From: JBGPYB01 sp041493035
GTDB lineage: Bacteria > Acidobacteriota > Vicinamibacteria > Fen-336
NCBI GenBank assembly: GCA_041493035.1
Contig: JBGPYB010000081.1
Coordinates: forward strand, 1 to 20,828
Direction of reading: 5' to 3'
Length of the DNA: 20,828 nucleotides
Positions within the stretch are counted from its first letter, which is position 1. The number at the start of each line of letters is the position of its first letter. Positions 14,722 to 20,828 of the stretch are shown piece after piece. Under the pieces are notes generated by a model. That model had not been told where the DNA came from. It ran no database searches and saw only the letters and a list, made by a program, of their open reading frames with translations. The translations under genes and the position numbers were made by a program.

Positions 14722-15894
14722 ATGCGATCCCTGGTGCAAGCGATACAGGCCCTGGTCAAGCGCGTCCCTTTCTATCAGCTGAGCGCCCTCAGCATGCTGG
14801 CGGGCTGTTACACCCTCAACAATGCCCTCGCCCTCCGGCCGGGCCAAACGGGGAAGCTTCTCTTCCTGCTGCTGACGCTCAACGCCTACGAAGCTCTGCT
14901 CATCGGTTTGGGCCTGTTTCTCATCCTCCGGCGCGGCCTGCTGGCGGATGGCCGGACGCTGCTACTCCTGGAAGTGCTGTTCATCGCCGACGTCACGTTG
15001 CTCAACGGAGAGTGCTTTGCGTCGAGCTTCTCCGCGGGGATGCTGGTGAGCGGGGCGGCCCTTCTCCTGGCCGCTCTCAAGGCGGTCGTCGTCTTCCGCG
15101 CTTTGGCTCGCGGTGCCGAAAGGTGCGTCCTCCTTTCCCTCGGCCTCCCGATGCTGCTTCTCTTCGCCACCCCGGCTGGCTTCGCCCTGCTGGCTGGTGA
15201 CCGGCTCCTGACCCCGGCGACGGCCTATGCGGCGTGGTGGGGGGCGGCGCTGACGGTGGTCGTCTTGGCACTGGAGGCCCGAAAGACCGCAGCCGGACCG
15301 ACGCTGCCGCCGCCGGCGACGGCGTTCCGGCGAGCCTTGGGCTACGCGCTCCCCGCATCGCTGATATTGCACCTTGGGACCACGGGATGGGTGTATCACA
15401 TCGACTTCCACTGGGCCTACCTCGGTCCCGTTCTCGTCGCCCTTGGCGTTGCCCGAATGCTGGTCGACGTTCCGTGGCCAGACGTCGCCTGGCAACATTG
15501 GTTTCCGCTGGCGGCGATCGTCGTCTCGCTGGGGGCGCCCGACGAGCTTCTCGTTCACGGTCCGCTCGGCCTGACCCTGTCGCCGCTCCGAGCGGTCCTC
15601 GCTGGCGTCGGTCTTGCGTACGTGTTGACGTATCCGATCCACCGCTCGGCGATCCTGGTCCGGGGAGCCGCCGGGTGCCTGGTCGCGGGTGCGGCGGGCC
15701 ACTCCATCGAGTCGATGGCCGACAACCTAGGCTGGCTCCTGACCAGCCTCGGCGAGGGCGGAAGTGGCCTTGTCCCCCAAACCGCCGCCGGCTGGGGCGT
15801 GGTCGCGGTCATCCTCGCCTTCGTTCTTCTGGGGCTGGGCGCGCTCGCGAGCCTCTGGAAGCCCGAGGATCGGCCGCCGCTCGACCATGACTGA
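14722..15894 (+). CDS. Polytopic membrane protein of unknown function
   Basis: 390 residues with about ten hydrophobic segments spread over the whole length, for example LLFLLLTLNAYEALLIGLGLF, LVSGAALLLAALKAVVVF, LLSLGLPMLLLFATPAGFALL and near the end WGVVAVILAFVLLGLGALASLW. The N-terminus (VQAIQALVKRVPFYQLSAL) looks amphipathic and cytoplasmic. No transporter, kinase or enzyme motif is visible; conserved-looking polar spots inside the membrane part include TLNNALALRPGQTG and a HIDFHWAYLGP loop. Start ATG 14722 has GGGAGG eight bases upstream; a further in-frame start at 14671 would add a short Arg-rich leader. It lies tail-to-tail with the SDR gene, 13 bp apart. I do not recognise the family. 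Confidence 0.7.
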   Translation: MRSLVQAIQALVKRVPFYQLSALSMLAGCYTLNNALALRPGQTGKLLFLLLTLNAYEALLIGLGLFLILRRGLLADGRTLLLLEVLFIADVTLLNGECFASSFSAGMLVSGAALLLAALKAVVVFRALARGAERCVLLSLGLPMLLLFATPAGFALLAGDRLLTPATAYAAWWGAALTVVVLALEARKTAAGPTLPPPATAFRRALGYALPASLILHLGTTGWVYHIDFHWAYLGPVLVALGVARMLVDVPWPDVAWQHWFPLAAIVVSLGAPDELLVHGPLGLTLSPLRAVLAGVGLAYVLTYPIHRSAILVRGAAGCLVAGAAGHSIESMADNLGWLLTSLGEGGSGLVPQTAAGWGVVAVILAFVLLGLGALASLWKPEDRPPLDHD

Positions 15895-15907
15895 GCCAAG
15901 ACTCTCG

Positions 15908-16666
15908 CTAGCCGCGTCCGACGAAGGGCATCCTGGTGGCCATGATCGTGGTGAACAGCACGTTGGCGTCCTTGGGCAGGTTCGCCATGAAGAGCACGGC
16001 GCTGGCCACGTGAGCTACGTCCATGAGCGGCTCGGCTCGTATCGATCCGTCGGCCTGAGGGACGCCTGCCGCCATCCTCGCCGACAGGTCCGTGAGGGCG
16101 TTGCCGACGTCGATCTGGCTGCACGCGATGTCGTGCTCCCGGCCGTCGAGAGCGATGCACTTGGTGAGCCCCGTGACGGCGTGCTTGGTGGCGGTGTAGG
16201 GAGCGGAATGGGGCCGCGGGGCATGGGCGGAGATGGAGCCGTTGTTGATGATGCGGCCGCCACGAGGATCCTGGCTCTTCATCGTCCGGATGGCCTCCTG
16301 CGCGCAGAGGAACATACCGTTGAGGTTGACGTCCACCACGCTCTTCCACTGATCGTAGGTGAGGTCCTCGATCGGGACCGGGGGAGAGCTACGGCCGGCG
16401 TTGTTGAAGAGCACGTCGAGCCGCCCGAACGCCTCCTTCGTCCTCGCGAAGAGCGCTCGCACCGCCGCGGGATCGGTCACGTCGGTCGGTACGGCCAGCG
16501 TGTGCGATGTCGGCTGCGCGCTCTCCTTCACCACCTCGTCCAGCCGCTCCGGCCGACGCCCGGCGAGGACCACGCGGTATCCGTCCTTCAGGAGGGCGAG
16601 CGCCGCCGCCTTTCCGATGCCGCTCCCCGCCCCGGTGACCAAGGCGACCCGCCCGTGGAACTGCAT
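15908..16666 (-). CDS. Short-chain dehydrogenase/reductase
   Basis: 252-residue classical SDR, an NAD(P)H-dependent oxidoreductase in the cytoplasm. Seen: cofactor motif TGAGSGIG (11-18), AGRRPERLDE after strand 2 (Arg-Arg suggests NADP preference), NNAG (88-91), Asn115 of the active-site tetrad, Ser144 in NNGSIS and Tyr157-x3-Lys161 in YTATK. The catalytic set is complete. The C-terminal region has the usual substrate loop and the end MPFVGRG. Substrate unknown. Start ATG 16666 opens directly into the Rossmann strand. It is divergent from the glycosidase-like gene with 47 bp between, so the two may share control, perhaps in sugar or polyol metabolism (inference). Confidence 0.88.
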   Translation of the reverse strand: MQFHGRVALVTGAGSGIGKAAALALLKDGYRVVLAGRRPERLDEVVKESAQPTSHTLAVPTDVTDPAAVRALFARTKEAFGRLDVLFNNAGRSSPPVPIEDLTYDQWKSVVDVNLNGMFLCAQEAIRTMKSQDPRGGRIINNGSISAHAPRPHSAPYTATKHAVTGLTKCIALDGREHDIACSQIDVGNALTDLSARMAAGVPQADGSIRAEPLMDVAHVASAVLFMANLPKDANVLFTTIMATRMPFVGRG

Positions 16667-16713
16667 CCTGAGATACTACGCCCGCGGATAGAATCCACGC
16701 GGAGGCACGAGCC
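16667..16713. promoter_or_regulatory. 47-bp divergent promoter region, SDR / glycosidase-like gene
   Basis: Minus strand: TAGTAT (16673-16678), 6 bases before the SDR ATG, implying a leaderless transcript. Plus strand: TAGAAT (16689-16694), 19 bases before ATG 16714, with GGAGG (16701-16705) between as ribosome site. No good -35 boxes are visible. Inferred from hexamers and spacing. Confidence 0.45.
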
Positions 16714-19428
16714 ATGCCCAGGTCGCGTGGAGGGATCGACCGGCGCCAGTTCCTGAGCCGGGTCGGCGCCGTGGCGGGGGCCGTCGCCGCGTCACCGCGG
16801 GCAGGGAACGCAAGCGGACGAAGGCCGCGCGACGCGCCCAGGGGTGCGGAGGGCCTCGCGCTGGTCCGCGACCCGGAAGACGTGATCGCGGCTTCGGCGC
16901 CGGCCCGGTGGGCGGCTGACCTGTTGCGACAATCGTGCGAATCCCGCGGTCTCGCCACTCGCACGTGCGGGAGGATCGAGGAGGCCGGACCCAAGGAGCT
17001 GTGCATCGTGGCCGCGGCCGCCGCTCTCGACGCGCCTGAGTCCCTGGTCATCGCTCCGGCCCGGCGCGGCGACCGCCCCCTGCTGCTGGTGAGCGCCCCC
17101 GACGCCCTGGGGCTCGCCTACGCCCTGACGGAGCTGGCCGACCAGGTGGAGCACGCGGCCGACCCGCGCCAGGCACTCCAGGCGGCGAAGAAGGTCGTGG
17201 ACCGACCGACCTGTCGCATCCGCAGCATCATGCGACTCTTCGTCAGCGACGTCGAGGACAAGGGCTGGTTCCACGACCGATCCTTCTGGCCGTCCTACCT
17301 CGACATGCTCGTCACCCAGCGCTTCAACCGGTTCAACCTCGCCCTCGGCGTCGGCTACGACTTCGCACGTCAGCTTCGGGACACCTACTTCTACTTTCCC
17401 TACCCATTCCTTCTCTCCGTGCCCGGCTACCACGTGCGGGCCGCGGGCCTTAGCGACGCGGAGCGCGACCGGAACCTGGAGACGCTCCGTTTCGTGACCG
17501 AGGAGACCGCGAGGCGCGGCTTGCACTTCCAGCTCGGCCTCTGGACGCACGCCTTCGAGTGGGCCGACAGCCCCCGGGTCAACTACACGATCTCTGGCCT
17601 CACCCGCGGGAACCACGCCGCGTATTGCCGCGACGCGGTGCGCGCGCTGCTCGAAGCCTGTCCTGCCATCAAGGGGCTGACCATCCGGACGCACGGCGAG
17701 AGCGGCGTTCCAGAGGGCGACGAAGGCCGCTACGAGTTCTGGCAAACCCTCTTCAGCGGCGTCGCCGGCGCGGGCCGACCCGTCGAGATCGACCTTCACG
17801 CCAAGGGCGTGGATCAGAGGATCCTCGACGTTGCTCTGGCCACCGGCCTTCCTGTCCGCGTCTCCACAAAGTTCTGGGCCGAACACATGGGGCTGCCCTA
17901 CCTCCAGTCCTCCATCCGCGCGCTGGAGCTGCCCAAGGACGAGCCGAGCGCCGACCGTCTCATGGCCCTGAGCACGGGCACCCGCAACCACATGCGTTAC
18001 AGCTACGGCGACCTGCTGACGAAGGAGCGTCGCTACGGCATCCTGCACCGGGTCTGGCCGGGGACGCAGCGGCTGCTGCTGTGGGGCGATCCGGCCTACG
18101 CGGCGCAGATGGGCCGGACGTTCAGCGCGTTCGGAGCCGACGGTGTCGAGTTCATGGAGCCGTTGTCCTTCAAGGGCCGCAAGGGCTCGGGCCTGGCCGG
18201 TGGGCGCGATGCCTACCTGGATGCGTCGCTCAGGGCCCCGGGTGGCGACTGGCGGAAGTACGAATACACGTACCGGCTGTGGGGCCGGCTCGCCTACGAC
18301 CCGGACAGCGATCCCGAGGTCTGGCGACGACAGCTCCGGCACGAGTTCGGCGCGGCCGCGGAGGCCGTCGAGTCCGGTCTGGCCAAGTCGAGCCGCATTC
18401 TCCCGCTGATCACGAGCGCCCATTGCCCCTCGGCCGCCAACAACAACTACTGGCCCGAGGTCTACAGCAACATGTCGATGGTCGACGACGCCAACCGGGG
18501 CTCGTACTCCGACACGCCCACCCCGCGGGTCTTCGGCACCGTGAGCAGCCTCGATCCCCAGATCTTCGCGAGCGTCGACGAGCTCGTGGAGTCGCTCCTG
18601 GCCACCGAGCCCGCGACCAAGATCACGCCAGTCGAGGTCGCCCGACAGCTCGACGAATGGGCGGATTCCTCGGCCACCGATCTGGCCAGGGCCGAGGCCC
18701 GTGTCGCCGACCGCTCCGACCCTCGCTACCGGCGCGTCGCAATCGACGGCGCGATCGCCGCGGGCATCGGCCGGTTCTTCGCCCGGAAGCTCCGGGCCGC
18801 CGTGCTCTTTGGCATCTTCGATCGCACCGGCGACCTCCGCGCAAGGGATGAGGCGCTTGGTCAGTATCGCGCCGCCCGAAGCACCTGGGCCGACTTCGCC
18901 GCGGGGGCGGCCGAGGTCTACCTCCGTGACATCACCTTCGGCTTCGACTCCCACCTGCGGGGCCATTGGCAGGACCGTTTGCCCGCCATCGATCGGGACA
19001 TCGCCGCGATCGCAGCACGAACCCCGCAGAGTCCGGGGCGGACCGTGGCCAGGGACGTGGTGGCGGGGGCCATCGCCGCCGTTCTTGAGCCACGACGAAG
19101 GCCGGTCGTGGCGGTGGAGCACGCGCCCCCCGCGTCGTTCCCGCCCGGTCAGGCCTTGACCATCGTGGCCCGCGTGCCTGCCGACACGACCTCGGTCCGC
19201 CTCCAGTACCGCCACCTCAATCAGGCCGAGACCTATAGCACCGCGGACATGGAACGGGACGGCGCCTCGTGGCGGGCCTCGGTACCTGCCGAGTACACGC
19301 GGTCGCCGTATCCGTTGCAGTACTACTTCGAGGTGCGGTCCAGCGCCGGCGTCGCGCTCTGGCCCGGGTTCGGGAGCGATTTCACGGGATCGCCCTATCT
19401 CGTGTCTCAGCCGTCTGAAACAAGCTAA
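16714..19428 (+). CDS. Tat-exported glycoside hydrolase-like protein
   Basis: 904 residues. The N-terminus has a Tat signal (IDRRQFLSRVGAVAGAVAAS, about 8-27). About 45-160 looks like the small alpha/beta domain that precedes the barrel in GH20 and GH67 enzymes (ARWAADLLRQSCESRGL, LGLAYALTELADQV). About 165-520 resembles a TIM barrel: SIMRLFVSDVEDKGWF, MLVTQRFNRFNLALG, FQLGLWTHAFEW and GLTIRTHGESGVPEGDEG, where Glu329 or Glu335 are candidate acid residues. A helical part follows (about 540-790), then a beta-sandwich C-terminus (about 810-900, VRLQYRHLNQAETYSTADM ... YYFEVRSS). It is probably a secreted glycosidase for a uronic or amino sugar polymer, but family and substrate are uncertain. 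ATG 16714 has GGAGG eight bases upstream. Codon use matches its neighbours. Confidence 0.7.
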   Translation: MPRSRGGIDRRQFLSRVGAVAGAVAASPRAGNASGRRPRDAPRGAEGLALVRDPEDVIAASAPARWAADLLRQSCESRGLATRTCGRIEEAGPKELCIVAAAAALDAPESLVIAPARRGDRPLLLVSAPDALGLAYALTELADQVEHAADPRQALQAAKKVVDRPTCRIRSIMRLFVSDVEDKGWFHDRSFWPSYLDMLVTQRFNRFNLALGVGYDFARQLRDTYFYFPYPFLLSVPGYHVRAAGLSDAERDRNLETLRFVTEETARRGLHFQLGLWTHAFEWADSPRVNYTISGLTRGNHAAYCRDAVRALLEACPAIKGLTIRTHGESGVPEGDEGRYEFWQTLFSGVAGAGRPVEIDLHAKGVDQRILDVALATGLPVRVSTKFWAEHMGLPYLQSSIRALELPKDEPSADRLMALSTGTRNHMRYSYGDLLTKERRYGILHRVWPGTQRLLLWGDPAYAAQMGRTFSAFGADGVEFMEPLSFKGRKGSGLAGGRDAYLDASLRAPGGDWRKYEYTYRLWGRLAYDPDSDPEVWRRQLRHEFGAAAEAVESGLAKSSRILPLITSAHCPSAANNNYWPEVYSNMSMVDDANRGSYSDTPTPRVFGTVSSLDPQIFASVDELVESLLATEPATKITPVEVARQLDEWADSSATDLARAEARVADRSDPRYRRVAIDGAIAAGIGRFFARKLRAAVLFGIFDRTGDLRARDEALGQYRAARSTWADFAAGAAEVYLRDITFGFDSHLRGHWQDRLPAIDRDIAAIAARTPQSPGRTVARDVVAGAIAAVLEPRRRPVVAVEHAPPASFPPGQALTIVARVPADTTSVRLQYRHLNQAETYSTADMERDGASWRASVPAEYTRSPYPLQYYFEVRSSAGVALWPGFGSDFTGSPYLVSQPSETS

Positions 19429-19561
19429 GCTGCCAGAAAACTCGCTATGGAAGAGCAGGGCCAGGACCTCAAGGCAGCGTGATGACCGTGACATTTTGAG
19501 CTCGGCGGGCAGGAATTCGTCACGTTGAACGGCGGGCCCCATTTCAAACACTGAGGAATCG
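19429..19561. promoter_or_regulatory. Intergenic region upstream of the DoxX-like gene
   Basis: 133 bp. TTGAAC (19525-19530) could be a -35 box with AACACT about 16 bases on, and GAGGA (19553-19557) is a good ribosome site five bases before ATG 19562. The promoter call is weak; the ribosome site is good. Confidence 0.35.
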
Positions 19562-19933
19562 ATGAAGGCAAGAGCAGTCGGCTACTGGACTTGCACCGTG
19601 CTGATCGCGTTCTCGTTCCTGTCGGGCGGGGTTGCCCACCTGCTTCGCGCACCGCAGGTGATCGAGGGAATCTCCCACCACCTGGGCTATCCGGTCCACT
19701 TCGTGATCCTTCTGGGCATCTGGAAGGTGCTGGGCGGCGCCGTGGTCCTGCTTCCAGGCTTCGCCCTGGTCAAGGAGTGGGCATACGCAGGCATGATCTT
19801 CGACCTGACCGGAGCTACCGTCGCGCACGCCGCGATGCGTGACGACGTCCGTCACATCGTCGTACCCTTACTGCTGGCCCTGCTGGTGGCCGCGTCCTGG
19901 GCACTCCGGCCCGAGAATCGCAAGGTGAGATGA
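19562..19933 (+). CDS. DoxX-like membrane protein
   Basis: 123 residues with four hydrophobic helices: about 7-25 (WTCTVLIAFSFLSGGVAHL), 45-65 (FVILLGIWKVLGGAVVLLP), 70-90 (WAYAGMIFDLTGATVAHA) and 98-115 (HIVVPLLLALLVAASWAL). The order and the GIWKVLGGAV and EWAYAGMIFDLTGA stretches fit the DoxX-like family of small inner-membrane proteins; most have no proven function and some take part in redox or quinone chemistry. Start is supported by GAGGA just upstream. The next gene begins 15 bp after its stop, so the two probably form an operon. Confidence 0.85.
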   Translation: MKARAVGYWTCTVLIAFSFLSGGVAHLLRAPQVIEGISHHLGYPVHFVILLGIWKVLGGAVVLLPGFALVKEWAYAGMIFDLTGATVAHAAMRDDVRHIVVPLLLALLVAASWALRPENRKVR

Positions 19934-19948
19934 GGTAGGAGGCACTTC

Positions 19949-20364
19949 GTGCTCTGCGTGAACAGCTACACAAAGAACTACATCAACCAATGCCGCTCGC
20001 GAACGGAATCGCAGGTCGCCGCCTACAAGAAGTTGGTCACTACAGCAAGAAGGAAGGCTGGAGCGGGCGAGTTGGCTGCGGTTGACTCTTTCGAGCCGCA
20101 CTTCTTCAACAACCTTGTCGTGGTTCTGGACAGCTCCTTCGTTCATCGAAGCAGGACCCTCGAGCTCAAGGACGGCAACCCCCTGAACGAAGTCCGGATG
20201 ATCTGCAATTCGATCCTGCAGAATGACGACGTGATGTCTGCGGACAAGACGATCAAGTTCAACCCGGAAAACTAACGGAATCGGACTTCGTCCGTCTCTC
20301 CAAGGCCTTCTTTGCCGAGATCGAAGCCAGGTTCGCCGGCTCACCCCGTTCGAGTCGCGGTTAG
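19949..20364 (+). pseudogene. Conserved uncharacterised protein, probably broken by a small deletion
   Basis: Start GTG 19949 has a perfect AGGAGG six bases upstream. The first frame gives 108 residues (VNSYTKNYINQCRSRTESQV ... FVHRSRTLELKDGNPLNEVR ... SADKTIKFNPEN) and stops at TAA 20273-20275. In the next frame, coding-type sequence carries on through that stop: KLTESDFVRLSKAFFAEIEARF, ending at TAG 20362-20364. From memory of this family, intact members join the two parts with about a dozen residues between NPE and KLTE, so a deletion of roughly 40 bases that is not a multiple of three would explain both the loss and the shift. The truncated 108-residue product may still be made. Function is not known. 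Confidence 0.6.
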
Positions 20365-20391
20365 GAATGTGGTGTTGGCCCCAGCCCACTC

Positions 20392-20827
20392 TTACAGGGG
20401 CTCATCCTCGTCGAGGACGCCTTCGACCTTGAACCACCACTTGGGCTGGTAGCGCACGAAGACAGGGACTTCCGCGAGAGGCCCCTCGGTGCCGCAGGCG
20501 AGAACGAAGTGCTCGGTCGTGCCCTTCTCGAGATTCCGGCTCTCGAACTCCAGGCGGACCAGCCTCTCGTACGTGCGACTCCCGTACCGGGCCCGATCGA
20601 CGCGTTCCAACGACGTGACGACCAGGTCGTAGACTCCGGCGTTGAACGTGTACTGGACGATCCTCGGCGCCGGCCCCGCGCTTCCCGGCGTGCGCGCCGC
20701 GTCGACGCCCGCCGCGACGAGGTCCGCCAGAGCGGACAGCAGGCCCGGGCGAGTGCCCGGAGGAAGCCGGCCCGCCCTGACGCGCGGAGCCGCCTTCGTC
20801 GCCTCGGCGTAGCGCAGCAGCTCCTCC
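20392..20827 (-). CDS. Uncharacterised protein, 5' partial at the right edge
   Basis: The frame is open from the right window edge to the stop at 20392-20394, giving at least 145 residues; the true start is outside. Visible: a helical N-terminal part (EELLRYAEATKAAPRVRAG, LLSALADLVAAGVD), then a run of beta strands (RIVQYTFNAGVYDLVVTSLE, YERLVRLEFESRNLEKG, EHFVLACGTEGPLAEVPVFV, YQPKWWFKVEGVL). The strand pattern with the late PVFVRYQPKWWFKVE recalls outer-membrane-associated DUF3108-type beta proteins, but I would not assign it. No catalytic motif is seen. The TTG at 20610 is inside continuous coding sequence and is not the start. Confidence 0.6.
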   Translation of the reverse strand, partial: EELLRYAEATKAAPRVRAGRLPPGTRPGLLSALADLVAAGVDAARTPGSAGPAPRIVQYTFNAGVYDLVVTSLERVDRARYGSRTYERLVRLEFESRNLEKGTTEHFVLACGTEGPLAEVPVFVRYQPKWWFKVEGVLDEDEPL

Positions 20828-20828
20828 A

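Noticed and set aside
19487..19524. CGTGAC/GTCACG inverted repeat upstream of the DoxX-like gene
   Set aside because: Six-base arms with a 26-base gap are expected by chance and no regulator is nearby.
16792..19551. A 919-codon minus-strand frame opposite the glycosidase-like gene
   Set aside because: Low-complexity composition without motifs. The plus-strand frame has a Tat signal, a ribosome site and fold-like patterns.

Overview
High-GC bacterial chromosome segment with closely packed genes. The gene types (non-formylglycine sulfatase, DUF885 metallopeptidase, Tat-exported NIPSNAP and glycosidase-like proteins, many toxin-antitoxin pairs, TonB-domain/HEAT protein) suggest a soil or sediment bacterium of the Acidobacteriota, Rokubacteria or Desulfobacterota-like type. 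No rRNA or single-copy marker is present, so the phylum is an inference only. No tRNA, rRNA or CRISPR array was seen.

Layout. 1-8.1 kb is ordinary metabolic sequence: a 5'-truncated sulfatase-superfamily gene; a minus-strand operon for 4-hydroxyproline breakdown (epimerase, FAD dehydrogenase, pyrroline-4-hydroxy-2-carboxylate deaminase); a divergent TSUP/TauE permease; a secreted DUF885 metallopeptidase; and a PEP mutase/isocitrate lyase-family enzyme. 8.1-14.7 kb is an accessory zone. It holds broken pieces (integrase C-terminus, DUF104-type antitoxin head, frameshifted transposase tail, RHS/YD-repeat piece, beheaded and frameshifted amidohydrolase, an orphan C-terminus). Intact genes lie among them: two type II toxin-antitoxin pairs (DUF433/DUF5615 and Phd-like/PIN), a TonB-C plus HEAT protein, a YVTN beta-propeller and a Tat-exported double NIPSNAP protein. 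14.7-20.8 kb is again ordinary: a polytopic membrane protein, an SDR oxidoreductase divergent from a 904-residue Tat-exported glycosidase-like protein, a DoxX-like protein, a small conserved gene that looks disrupted near its 3' end, and a gene running off the right edge.

How they fit. The hydroxyproline operon covers the first three steps (L-Hyp to D-Hyp to pyrroline-4-hydroxy-2-carboxylate to alpha-ketoglutarate semialdehyde). The final semialdehyde dehydrogenase is not in the window. The permease and peptidase beside it could supply substrate, but this is only suggested by position. Two organisational features recur. Near-leaderless start sites have a TATAAT-like hexamer a few bases upstream. 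All four convergent gene pairs end within 13 bp of each other or overlap, leaving no room for hairpin terminators.
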